Source: Elusimicrobiota bacterium
GTDB taxonomy: Bacteria; Elusimicrobiota; Elusimicrobia; FEN-1173
NCBI GenBank assembly: GCA_003158755.1
Contig: PMLF01000065.1
Location: 20,372-26,493, forward strand
Direction of reading: 5' to 3'
Length of the DNA stretch: 6,122 bases
Shown: positions 1-6,122 of the stretch, piece by piece
Layout of the letters: each line of letters opens with the position of its first letter
Position numbering within the stretch: position 1 is the stretch's first letter
Notes under the pieces: model-generated
Databases searched by the model: none
What the model was told of the DNA's origin: nothing
What the model saw: only the letters and a program-made list of their open reading frames with translations
Made by a program: the position numbers and the translations under genes

Positions 1-43
1 ACAGACCGAAAAAAACCAGGAAGGCCTCTGTAAAACCGTCCAT
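1..43 (-). CDS. Start of a truncated divergent gene, probable membrane protein (14 codons visible)
   Basis: Reading the minus strand from the ATG at 43-41, the frame is open to the window edge and gives MDGFTEAFLVFFGL. A good Shine-Dalgarno sequence (AAGGGAG) lies 5 nt upstream of this ATG, which is the main reason to believe the start. After a short acidic head the residues are hydrophobic, as expected at the beginning of a first membrane segment or signal anchor. The gene is transcribed away from the hybrid kinase and shares a 65-bp spacer with it. The family cannot be named from 14 residues. A chance ATG with a chance ribosome binding site remains possible. Confidence 0.6.
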   Translation of the reverse strand, partial: MDGFTEAFLVFFGL

Positions 44-48
44 TCCGA

Positions 49-55
49 CTCCCTT
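49..55 (-). promoter_or_regulatory. Ribosome binding site of the truncated left-edge gene
   Basis: On the minus strand this reads AAGGGAG, followed by 5 nt and then the ATG at 43-41. It is a near-perfect Shine-Dalgarno match and decides the start of a gene otherwise too short to detect. Confidence 0.55.
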
Positions 56-81
56 GAAATTGCCCGCCGGCGGCCTATACT
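54..81 (+). promoter_or_regulatory. Sigma70-like promoter for the hybrid kinase
   Basis: A -35 element TTGAAA (54-59, 5 of 6 consensus) is followed after 16 nt by a -10 element TATACT (76-81, 5 of 6 consensus). Transcription would begin near position 88, giving a leader of about 20 nt that contains the kinase ribosome binding site. The -35 element overlaps the Shine-Dalgarno region of the divergent left-edge gene, so the two genes could influence each other. No clear promoter for the divergent gene was found in the same spacer. Confidence 0.6.
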
Positions 82-94
82 TGGGGGGTTGGAC

Positions 95-100
95 AGGGGA
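95..100 (+). promoter_or_regulatory. Ribosome binding site that sets the kinase GTG start
   Basis: AGGGGA ends 8 nt before the GTG at 109-111, an ideal spacing. An ATG at 102-104 lies too close to it and opens a different frame, so it is not the kinase start. An in-frame ATG at 199, with a weaker AAGGA about 10 nt upstream, is the main alternative start. Confidence 0.6.
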
Positions 101-108
101 AATGTTTA

Positions 109-3100
109 GTGAAATTACCGATCGATATCCAAGGCTATTGGGACAGGTGGTCTCGGTTCCGTGTGGAGGGGAAGCGGTTCCTCAAGGAATCCGGGACGAT
201 GTTCCGCCGAGACACGCTGAGCCGGCAACTCCTCGTCGGGGTGCTGTCCTCGGTGCTGTTGGCCATCCTCCTACTCGGCGTGGTGAGCTATCTCTCCGTC
301 CGCCGCCAGATCCTCGGCTATATCCAGCAGGAAATCAACGGCATCGCCCTCAACACCGCGCTCTCCCTTCAAACCTTTTTCAATCAGCGCCGGAACGACC
401 TCGAGGCCGTCTCCGAAACGCCTCTCTTCGGGGATTACCATAAGAGCGTGGAATTCGGCCTGTCCCAAGAGGCCGACTTGTACCGTCGGAACTTGACCGA
501 ATATTTCGCCCGCTTCGCCGCCCGGTCGCGGGTGTATTTCGACATTTTCTTCGTCGATTCGCAGGGAAGGAGGGTGGCCTCGCTGCGCGATCGAGGGACG
601 GAGATCGAGCCGGGAGGACCTTTTTCGCTGGCCTCCTTCCTGTCCCTCCGGCAGGGGAAAAAGATCGATTTGGAACCCTCTCGCCTCGGATCGGACGGCC
701 CGTTGATCAAGCGCTACGCCAAACCTTTGTTTGACCCGGCCGCTCGGTTCATGGGTGCGGTGGTCATCGATCTCGACATGCGGAGCGTGGAAGACATCCT
801 CGGAAAAGTCCGCGTCGGACAGGTGGGTTCGGCTTACATGGAGGACGGAAACGGTCGCGTGGTCGTGGGCGTTCGTCCGGACCTGCGCCACCCCCTCTTG
901 CATCTTGCCGAAATCCTGGATACCCCTTGGAAACTGGGGGTCATCGCCCGCTCCGACGACTTCCTCGGGCCGGTGCAGCAGATCCGAAACCTCACTCTCA
1001 TCTTCTCTTTTCTCGCCGGGATCGTGGTGGCCGGTTTGGTCCTTTGGCGCGTGTCGGCGTTGTTGAGACCGGTCCAAGACATGGTGGAGGGCACGAAGCG
1101 GTATGCCGCCGGGGACATGGCCTATCGCATCGCCGAGCCCCGCGCCGTCGAGCTGAGGGATTTGGCGGCTTCCTTCAACGTGATGGCCGAAAGCCTCGAG
1201 GCCCGGAGCGCCGAAGTGGAACGGCAGTTTCGGCAGCTTCGTTCCCTGAGGGAGATGGAAGAAAGCGTCCTCGAACACGGGACCGAGCAGGTCGTCCTTC
1301 ACGCGTGCCTCCAGGCGGTCGCTCGAGGCTTCGGTTTCGACCGCACCGCCCTTTATTGGATCGAGGAAAAGAAGGCGTTGATCGTCGGGAAAGCGACGTA
1401 CGGGTCCGAAAGGATGGGTCTGACGCTGGATAAATTTCAAGAGAGGTCGGTGCCGCTGGGAGGGGACGACATCCTCAATCTCGTTATTCGCACCCGCCGG
1501 GCGGAGATCGTTAAAAACGTCCAGGAGGACCCCCGCCTCAACAAGGGGTTCGTGACGGAAGCCAAGACGCGGGAGTTCGTTATGGCGCCCATCTGCGGCA
1601 AGGAGAAGGTATTGGGGGTGCTCACCGCCGACAATTATTATACGGGCCGTCAATTGAAGGAGGACGACCGAGAAGGGCTGCGCGTCTTCGCCAACGCCGT
1701 CGGCATGGCGATGGAAAACGTCCAGCTTTTCGACAGCTTACGTGAATCCGAGGCCAAATACCGGGCGGTGCTGGAGAATTCGCCGGAAGCCGTCATCGGT
1801 CTCTCCAAGGAGCTCTGGATCAACACCTGGAACCGCGGAGCGGAAAGCATCTTCGGCTACTCCGACGAGGATATCGTGGGGAAGCCTCTCTCGGCCCTCT
1901 TTTCCCCCGAGCAGGGCGCTCAATGCCAGAACATGGTCAATAAAGTCCTGTCGGAGGGTCCGCTCCGGGACCACGCCGTCCAGGGCAGCACGAAGGGCGG
2001 AAAATCCCTGGACCTATCCGTTTCTTGGGGAGGGGCTTTGCAGGAATTCTGGATGAACAAGGAGTGGACGTTGGTCATCCGCGACGTGACCGACGCCAAA
2101 AGGATGCAGCAGCAGCTCATCCGTTCCGAAAAGCTGTCGGCCGTCGGCCAGCTCATCTCGGGCATCGCCCACGAGCTCAACAACCCTCTCCAGGCGGTGG
2201 TGGGCTACGCGGACCTCCTCACGGAGGAACTGAAGGTTCCTTCCCGCGAAAAAGGGCGGATGGACCCGACCTCCCTCCTTGCCGACTTGCGGGTCATCAC
2301 CGACAACGCCATGCGCTGCCAGAAGATCATCGAGAACCTGCTCCTCTTCGTCCGGCAGGGTGAAATCAAGAAAAAACCGCTCGACGTGTCCCGGGTGGCC
2401 CAGGCGGCCGTGGACCTGTTGCATTACAAACTGAAGAAGGCCGCCAACATCGACGTGGCGGTGGACGTGTCTCCCTCCCTGCCGAAGGTCTGGGGCAACT
2501 TCCAGCAGGTCCAGCAGGTATTGGTGAACCTCATCAACAACGCGACGGACGCCATGTCCGGCCAATCCGGCCCCAAGACCATCAAAATCTCCGCGGCGGA
2601 AAAAGAGGATTTCCTCCGAGTCGAAGTTTCGGATTCGGGTCCGGGCATTCCCGAAACGGTTCGGGCCCGTCTCTTCGAGCCTTTCTTCACCACCAAGGGA
2701 GAGGGGCGCGGGACCGGGTTGGGATTGGCCGTTTGCAAGCAGATCGTGGAAGACCATGGCGGACGCATGGGGTTCCGCACGCAGGTGGGTTATGGAACCA
2801 CGTTCTTCATCGAGATGCCCATCTCCCGGGACGACGCCAAGGGGGACGCTTTCGCCGCGCCCCCTCCGCCTCCCGTCAAGGACAAAATGATCCTGGTGGT
2901 GGACGACGAGCCGGACGTGCTTTCTTTCCTGACAAAGGTCATATTGGCGGAGGGAGACCGCGTCGAAAAAGCGGAATCCCTTCAGGAGGCAGCCCTACGG
3001 GCGGCCGAGAGCCCGTTCGATTTGGTGGTGGCGGATATTCGCCTCGGGGAGGGCACCGGCATCAATCTCTTCGAGAACTGGGGCCTATGGTCTCGGCACC

Positions 3101-3243
3101 CGCGGCCGCCGTTCCTCTTCATCACCGGAGACGTCGTCAATACCACTCTGGCCCACGAGATCGAGACGAAGGGTCTTCGCCTCCTGCACAAGCCCATCGA
3201 CGTATCGTCCTTCCAATCCGCCGTGCGCGGATTACTAACCTAA
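109..3243 (+). CDS. Membrane-bound hybrid sensor histidine kinase (Cache-HAMP-GAF-PAS-HisKA-HATPase-REC)
   Basis: A 1044-residue two-component sensor that autophosphorylates on histidine and passes the phosphate to its own receiver. Domains in order: TM1 about 41-63; periplasmic double-Cache-like sensor about 64-294 (FDIFFVDSQGR at 144-154, GAVVIDLDM at 216-224); TM2 about 295-317; HAMP about 318-370; GAF about 388-540; PAS about 547-663; HisKA about 672-750 with phospho-acceptor H688 in AHELNNP; HATPase about 795-905 with N box (N807, N810, N811), G1 (DSGPG from 842), F box (FEPFF from 856) and G2 (GRGTGLGL from 866). A proline-rich linker (about 915-923) leads to a receiver domain, about 926-1044, with acidic pocket D932/D933, phospho-acceptor D976, T1006 and K1028. 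All catalytic residues are present, so an active kinase is expected. The GTG start follows a good ribosome binding site; starting at the ATG at 199 would remove 30 cytoplasmic residues. The ligand cannot be told from sequence. No Hpt partner lies in the window. Confidence 0.95.
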   Translation: MKLPIDIQGYWDRWSRFRVEGKRFLKESGTMFRRDTLSRQLLVGVLSSVLLAILLLGVVSYLSVRRQILGYIQQEINGIALNTALSLQTFFNQRRNDLEAVSETPLFGDYHKSVEFGLSQEADLYRRNLTEYFARFAARSRVYFDIFFVDSQGRRVASLRDRGTEIEPGGPFSLASFLSLRQGKKIDLEPSRLGSDGPLIKRYAKPLFDPAARFMGAVVIDLDMRSVEDILGKVRVGQVGSAYMEDGNGRVVVGVRPDLRHPLLHLAEILDTPWKLGVIARSDDFLGPVQQIRNLTLIFSFLAGIVVAGLVLWRVSALLRPVQDMVEGTKRYAAGDMAYRIAEPRAVELRDLAASFNVMAESLEARSAEVERQFRQLRSLREMEESVLEHGTEQVVLHACLQAVARGFGFDRTALYWIEEKKALIVGKATYGSERMGLTLDKFQERSVPLGGDDILNLVIRTRRAEIVKNVQEDPRLNKGFVTEAKTREFVMAPICGKEKVLGVLTADNYYTGRQLKEDDREGLRVFANAVGMAMENVQLFDSLRESEAKYRAVLENSPEAVIGLSKELWINTWNRGAESIFGYSDEDIVGKPLSALFSPEQGAQCQNMVNKVLSEGPLRDHAVQGSTKGGKSLDLSVSWGGALQEFWMNKEWTLVIRDVTDAKRMQQQLIRSEKLSAVGQLISGIAHELNNPLQAVVGYADLLTEELKVPSREKGRMDPTSLLADLRVITDNAMRCQKIIENLLLFVRQGEIKKKPLDVSRVAQAAVDLLHYKLKKAANIDVAVDVSPSLPKVWGNFQQVQQVLVNLINNATDAMSGQSGPKTIKISAAEKEDFLRVEVSDSGPGIPETVRARLFEPFFTTKGEGRGTGLGLAVCKQIVEDHGGRMGFRTQVGYGTTFFIEMPISRDDAKGDAFAAPPPPPVKDKMILVVDDEPDVLSFLTKVILAEGDRVEKAESLQEAALRAAESPFDLVVADIRLGEGTGINLFENWGLWSRHPRPPFLFITGDVVNTTLAHEIETKGLRLLHKPIDVSSFQSAVRGLLT

Positions 3244-3350
3244 AAAGCTCACAGCGGTCGGCTTTCAGCGATCAGCCAAAGCCCCCCATCTGATGAAAAT
3301 AAAATCGGTTTGTGGTTTGGTTGACGGCTGAATGCCGGCCGCTGAAAGCT
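3242..3350 (-). terminator. Possible terminator of the mtgA-regulator transcript, formed by the heptamer repeat
   Basis: Read on the minus strand, the imperfect long stem of the inverted repeat is followed directly by TTTTT (complement of AAAAA at 3242-3246), as in an intrinsic terminator. The 35-nt loop and several mismatches are atypical. In the plus direction the right arm is followed by TCGTTAGGGG, with no T tract until about 3365, so termination of the kinase transcript by this element is less clear. Confidence 0.4.
3246..3350. repeat. Inverted repeat of heptamer units (consensus GANNGCT) between converging genes
   Basis: Two 35-nt arms, 3246-3280 and 3316-3350, are inverted copies matching at 28 of 35 positions, separated by an AT-richer 35-nt centre. 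Each arm is five phased 7-nt units. The right arm reads TTTGGTT, GACGGCT, GAATGCC, GGCCGCT, GAAAGCT on the plus strand. The left arm reads TTTGGCT, GATCGCT, GAAAGCC, GACCGCT, GTGAGCT on the minus strand. The element begins 2 nt after the kinase stop codon and ends 3 nt before the regulator stop codon. The 7-nt phasing sets it apart from a simple terminator hairpin. It recalls dispersed heptanucleotide repeats such as cyanobacterial STRR, though a family link is inference. Confidence 0.75.
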
Positions 3351-3353
3351 TCG

Positions 3354-3725
3354 TTAGGGGAGAAGTTTTTTTACTTCGGCGGTGAGCCGTTCCAGGTCCA
3401 CGGGTTTCGTCAGGACGGGTGCGGCGGCGGCTTGAGGAAGGACGTGGCGGATTTGTTCCGAGGGAACGGCGGAGTAGATGAGGATGGGGATGTGAGAGGT
3501 CAGGGTGTTCTGTCGAAGGCGCTGGAAGACCGCGGCGCCTCCTCCGGCGGGCATCATGATGTCGAGGATGATGAGGTCCGGGGATTCCTTCCGCGTCACC
3601 ATGGGCCCTTGCATGGCGTCCAGCGCCGCGACGACTTGGTAGCCGTCCCGCTCCAGCATCGTTCGGAGGATGGCCTGGACGTCGGGGTCGTCGTCGATGA
3701 TGAGGATTTTCCGCGGTGTGGACAT
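3354..3725 (-). CDS. Stand-alone CheY-like response regulator (single receiver domain)
   Basis: A 123-residue protein made up of one receiver domain and no output domain. The phosphorylation site is complete: acidic pocket D11/D12/D13 after strand 1 (ILIIDDDPD), phospho-acceptor D55 (LIILDIMMP), switch residue S85 (ILIYSAVP) and K107 followed by P108 (LTKP). Such proteins act by protein-protein contact or as phosphate shuttles, and no target is evident here. It starts 9 nt after the mtgA stop codon. No Shine-Dalgarno sequence lies at normal spacing; the nearest, GGAAG, is about 17 nt upstream inside the mtgA end, so translation is probably coupled to mtgA. The gene converges on the hybrid kinase, a plausible phosphodonor, although transfer between two receivers would normally need an Hpt protein. 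Its own receiver sequence is clearly different from the one fused to the kinase. Confidence 0.92.
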   Translation of the reverse strand: MSTPRKILIIDDDPDVQAILRTMLERDGYQVVAALDAMQGPMVTRKESPDLIILDIMMPAGGGAAVFQRLRQNTLTSHIPILIYSAVPSEQIRHVLPQAAAAPVLTKPVDLERLTAEVKKLLP

Positions 3726-3734
3726 GGACGGATT

Positions 3735-4466
3735 TTATCTTACTTCCACTGAATCCGCCACATCCCCCAATCCGCTGTCTTGGAGGCGCTGCCGCACCCA
3801 CTCCCGCCGCCGGATCGTCCAGCGGGAGTCTTTCGTCGGGTCGTGTCTGCGCGGGCTTGGGAGCACGGCGGCCAGGGCAACCGCCTCGTCCCAGTCCAGG
3901 TCGGCGGCGGATTTGTGGAAGTACACCTGGGAGGCGGCCTCCGCTCCGAAGACGCCGTCGCCCCATTCGGCCACGTTCAAGTAGAGTTCCAAAATCCGTT
4001 TCTTCGGAAGCGCCCATTCCAGCCGCCAGGTGTAGAAAAGTTCCCGGATCTTCCTCGCGTAGCTTTTGCGGGGAGAAAGGTATAAGTTCTTCGCCAATTG
4101 CTGGGTGATGGTGCTGGCTCCTCGGACGGTTTTTCCGGCGCGCCAGTTGTCTTTTGCGGCCTCCTCGATCAGGCCCCACTCCACGCCGTTGTGGGAATAG
4201 AACCCGCTGTCCTCCGCCGCCAGGACGGCGCGTTGGAGGGGGCGGGATATGCGGGAGAGAGGCGCCCACCGCTGAACCGGGGCGTAGCGCCGATGGGCGG
4301 CCTTGGCTTCCGCCCGCCGGATCTGGATCAAGGCGGTGGTCGGCGGGTTCTCTTTTCGTAGGAGTTCCGGCGGCAGATATTTTCCCCGGGTGGGAGCGTC
4401 CAGCCAGAGAAGACCTGTGACCGCCATTACGGCGGCGGCCAGAATAATGACGAGGGCGTGTTTCAT
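3735..4466 (-). CDS. mtgA: Monofunctional biosynthetic peptidoglycan glycosyltransferase MtgA
   Basis: A 243-residue GT51 enzyme that polymerises lipid II into glycan strands on the outer face of the inner membrane. An N-terminal signal anchor (about residues 4-22) follows a short MKH head. Family motifs in order: EDSGFYSHNG (from 85, catalytic E85), RGASTITQQLAKN (115-127), ILELYLNVAEWG (158-169, second conserved Glu E160), and ALAAVLPSPRRHDP (197-210). No transpeptidase domain follows, so it is not a bifunctional PBP1-type protein, and the length fits MtgA (about 240 residues in E. coli). I chose the ATG at 4466 because it gives the classical short positive head before the anchor. Upstream in-frame starts (ATG at 4487, TTG at 4511) would add 7 or 15 residues, and none has a convincing ribosome binding site. 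The 88-bp gap upstream (4467-4554) shows no clear promoter or terminator. The response regulator follows 9 nt downstream. Confidence 0.93.
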   Translation of the reverse strand: MKHALVIILAAAVMAVTGLLWLDAPTRGKYLPPELLRKENPPTTALIQIRRAEAKAAHRRYAPVQRWAPLSRISRPLQRAVLAAEDSGFYSHNGVEWGLIEEAAKDNWRAGKTVRGASTITQQLAKNLYLSPRKSYARKIRELFYTWRLEWALPKKRILELYLNVAEWGDGVFGAEAASQVYFHKSAADLDWDEAVALAAVLPSPRRHDPTKDSRWTIRRREWVRQRLQDSGLGDVADSVEVR

Positions 4467-4554
4467 GGGACGATCATGATAGAACATCGCGAAAGAATGA
4501 CCGGGCAACAATCCGACGATCGTTTCTTGAAGGTAGGATGTTTTCGGACAGGCG

Positions 4555-6072
4555 CTAGGAGGCGGCGGAGTCCGATGATTTCAGATCGACGGAGACGGGC
4601 TCGACCCGCTTGATGCCGTTCTGGTCCAGCACCAGGCGGACGCGCTCGTAGCGGACGCGGAAGAGGTTGGAGAATTTGATGACGAGGTTCACGTGGTACA
4701 CCCGCGCCCCGGAAATGGTTTCCGATCGGCCGTCACGCAGGAGGAAGAGGTCCTTTTTTGATTCGTCCATCTTGAGCAGGAAATTGCGCAGGTTGAAGCG
4801 GGCGATGTCGGTGAGGGCCGTCTTGCGGGACTGTTTGTCCAAGCGGTGGGGATAGAGGCTGATCTCCTTCACGTAGTGCAGCACCTTTTCCGCCCGCCAG
4901 GAGTTTTCGATCTCGGTGATGTGGTCCCGGTTGCGCAGGCGGACGACGGTCGGGTCCACGCGGTTCTCCGGGACGAAGTGGACCAACTCGCGGCACCCGC
5001 CGATCTTTTCCAGGGTGAATGGGTCGGTCAGGTCGGTGGCCAGGTCCATCACCCGCTCCGATCGGAAGCGGAGGAAGTAGCCCTGAGCCATGGCCTTCAG
5101 CCGGTCCTTGAACATGTAGCTGACGATGAGCGCCGAGAAGAAGTAGACGGATAACGTGCCATAGGCCCGTTGGTATATGAAGGCGACGGTGGTGGCGAAG
5201 AGCATGGCCAATCCGGCGGCCAGGGCCATCCCCAGTTGCTCGATACCGCGGCCCTCTTTCTCCGTGCGGACGGACAGGTAAAGGGCTCCGGCCGTTAGTT
5301 TTTTGAGGACCCCCAGGCGGAAAATGAAGAGCTCGTTGTCCTTGCCCTCCTCGGGGAGAGTAGGATATCCCCGCTCGCGGCGGTGGTCCAACTCCCCTCG
5401 AATGAGGTTCGCCAGCTTTACGGTCCATCGGTCCTTAACCCCCGCGGCCGCCGACCGCTGGAGGGTTTGGAGGGCCAGGTGGGCGCGGCCTTCCACCAGG
5501 AGGCTCACATACTCGTCCACGAAGGCGTAAGCCGACCGCAGGGAGATCGGAAGATACGGATCTTCAAATTCCCGTCGGAAGTCGCGGAAGTTCCGGGTAA
5601 CGGCACCGGTTTTCTCGAGGAAGGAAGCCAGGAACCGGTCCGCCATCTCCTCGTCCGGGGTTGGGCCCAGGGCCCGTTCCAGCGCCCGGAGCCGGGCGGC
5701 GAGGGCGTCCTTCAGGACGCAGGCCAGGAGCTTCAATTCGTAGTCCAGGACGGTGGCGTTGCGGGAAGTCGGGGTTTGACGGAACCGCTCCAGCTTTTCT
5801 CGGATTTTGCGGAGGGGGGACCGCTCGTCGAACACGTCGGCCAACTGGTCCAAAGAGAGGTCCGGCGCCTTGAACCGGAGGTAAAGGAGCATGTCCCGGT
5901 AGAACCGTTCTTTCGTGTACGTGGCCTCGTTGACGTCCAGATTTTCGGGGAGGAAGAAAAAATACTCGACGGTGTACCGCTCTTTCCGGCGGGTCCGGTG
6001 CAGGTCGTAGTCGAGCTTGACCTCGATCTGGTATTCGTCGTGCCGTCGGATGAGTTCGCTGATCCCTTCCAC
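4555..6072 (-). CDS. Protein of unknown function with a central two-helix membrane hairpin
   Basis: A 505-residue protein I cannot assign to a named family. Residues 1-270 look soluble, charged and mostly helical. Two hydrophobic segments follow, about 280-300 and 305-321, joined by a very short loop. Arg/Lys-rich flanks on both outer sides (RTEKEGRG before, FKDRLK after) predict both termini in the cytoplasm. The C-terminal 180 residues hold a striking polar stretch, LRNRDHITEIENSWRAEK (379-396), and a strand-rich end (about 455-495). No catalytic motif, nucleotide-binding loop or signal peptide was recognised. The GTG at 6072-6070 is the start because an in-frame TGA lies two codons upstream and no other good start follows closely. 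No Shine-Dalgarno sequence is present and a promoter sits immediately upstream, so the message may be leaderless. It is the first minus-strand gene before mtgA and may share its transcript. Confidence 0.88.
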   Translation of the reverse strand: MEGISELIRRHDEYQIEVKLDYDLHRTRRKERYTVEYFFFLPENLDVNEATYTKERFYRDMLLYLRFKAPDLSLDQLADVFDERSPLRKIREKLERFRQTPTSRNATVLDYELKLLACVLKDALAARLRALERALGPTPDEEMADRFLASFLEKTGAVTRNFRDFRREFEDPYLPISLRSAYAFVDEYVSLLVEGRAHLALQTLQRSAAAGVKDRWTVKLANLIRGELDHRRERGYPTLPEEGKDNELFIFRLGVLKKLTAGALYLSVRTEKEGRGIEQLGMALAAGLAMLFATTVAFIYQRAYGTLSVYFFSALIVSYMFKDRLKAMAQGYFLRFRSERVMDLATDLTDPFTLEKIGGCRELVHFVPENRVDPTVVRLRNRDHITEIENSWRAEKVLHYVKEISLYPHRLDKQSRKTALTDIARFNLRNFLLKMDESKKDLFLLRDGRSETISGARVYHVNLVIKFSNLFRVRYERVRLVLDQNGIKRVEPVSVDLKSSDSAAS

Positions 6073-6079
6073 AACTCAT

Positions 6080-6108
6080 AGTCTAAGCTCTCTCCGCCAA
6101 TGGGTCAA
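6080..6108 (-). promoter_or_regulatory. Sigma70-like promoter for the 505-residue unknown protein
   Basis: On the minus strand TTGACC (6108-6103, 5 of 6 to the -35 consensus) is followed after 17 nt by TAGACT (6085-6080, 4 of 6 to the -10 consensus). The -10 element ends 7 nt before the GTG start codon, so transcription would begin at or next to the first base of the coding region. Spacing is ideal but the -10 match is moderate. Confidence 0.5.
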
Positions 6109-6116
6109 GACCCGTT
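6099..6116. promoter_or_regulatory. Palindrome overlapping the -35 element (possible operator)
   Basis: Arms AATGGGTC and GACCCGTT pair over 8 positions (one G-T wobble) around a 2-nt centre and cover the proposed -35 element at 6103-6108. A repressor or activator site is one reading. On the plus strand it is followed by GTTTTG and loosely resembles a terminator, but no plus-strand gene ends here. Confidence 0.3.
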
Positions 6117-6122
6117 GTTTTG

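Noticed and set aside
54..443. 129-codon plus-strand frame overlapping the kinase start
   Set aside because: It starts inside the -35 element of the promoter, overlaps the kinase transmembrane coding region in another frame and shows no protein-like features.
271..1653. Long 460-codon open frame on the minus strand inside the kinase gene
   Set aside because: It lies fully antisense to well-conserved kinase domains, has low-complexity composition rich in His, Arg, Gly and Pro with no recognisable domain, and is the expected shadow in high-GC DNA.
2014..2757. 247-codon minus-strand open frame
   Set aside because: It is antisense to the HisKA and HATPase domains, whose catalytic motifs are intact on the plus strand. 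Its translation shows no domain.
3246..3350. CRISPR array
   Set aside because: The units are only 7 nt, adjacent, and in two opposed arms with no unique spacers between them.
3265..4269. 334-codon minus-strand open frame spanning mtgA and the regulator
   Set aside because: It runs in another frame on the same strand through two convincing genes and also through the repeat. It is Arg, Pro and Gly rich without any motif.
4467..4554. Promoter or terminator in the gap between the unknown gene and mtgA
   Set aside because: Only two 8-bp palindromes (4473-4480 and 4516-4523) and a TATCAT without a properly spaced -35 element were found, which is no more than expected by chance.
5383..6081. 232-codon plus-strand open frame opposite the unknown membrane protein
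   Set aside because: It is antisense to the longer 505-residue frame, which has membrane segments, balanced composition and a promoter. The plus-strand frame has no domain or ribosome binding site of note.
6099..6122. Intrinsic terminator on the plus strand
   Set aside because: A short stem is followed by GTTTTG, but no plus-strand gene ends upstream of it. An operator-like role at the minus-strand promoter is more plausible.

Overview
The window reads as part of a high-GC, Gram-negative bacterial chromosome. It is densely coded with short gaps, has GTG as well as ATG starts, carries a monofunctional peptidoglycan glycosyltransferase of the MtgA type, and encodes a multidomain hybrid histidine kinase of the kind common in environmental Proteobacteria and related phyla. 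The sequence alone does not fix the taxon. No tRNA, rRNA, CRISPR array, insertion sequence or phage gene was seen.

Layout. At the left edge (1-43, minus strand) are the first 14 codons of a truncated gene that probably encodes a membrane protein. A 65-bp divergent spacer separates it from a large plus-strand gene (109-3243). This gene encodes a membrane-bound hybrid sensor kinase: TM, Cache-like sensor, TM, HAMP, GAF, PAS, HisKA, HATPase, receiver. The spacer holds a good sigma70-like promoter and a ribosome binding site for the kinase. Three minus-strand genes converge on it. In transcription order they are a 505-residue protein of unknown function with a central membrane hairpin (6072-4555), mtgA (4466-3735) and a single-domain CheY-like response regulator (3725-3354). 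mtgA and the regulator are 9 bp apart and almost certainly co-transcribed. The unknown gene lies 88 bp upstream and may or may not share their transcript.

The 110-bp space between the converging stop codons is almost filled by an inverted pair of 35-nt arms. Each arm consists of five 7-nt units close to GANNGCT. It may act as a terminator for the minus-strand genes, and it looks like a member of a dispersed repeat family.

Functionally, the window combines signal transduction (hybrid kinase, stand-alone receiver) with cell-wall synthesis (MtgA). The kinase may phosphorylate the stand-alone receiver, but no Hpt phosphotransfer protein or DNA-binding output regulator is visible. There is no clear sign of a wholly new system. 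The points most worth a second look are the heptamer repeat, the mtgA-receiver pair, the unknown membrane protein and its possibly leaderless start.
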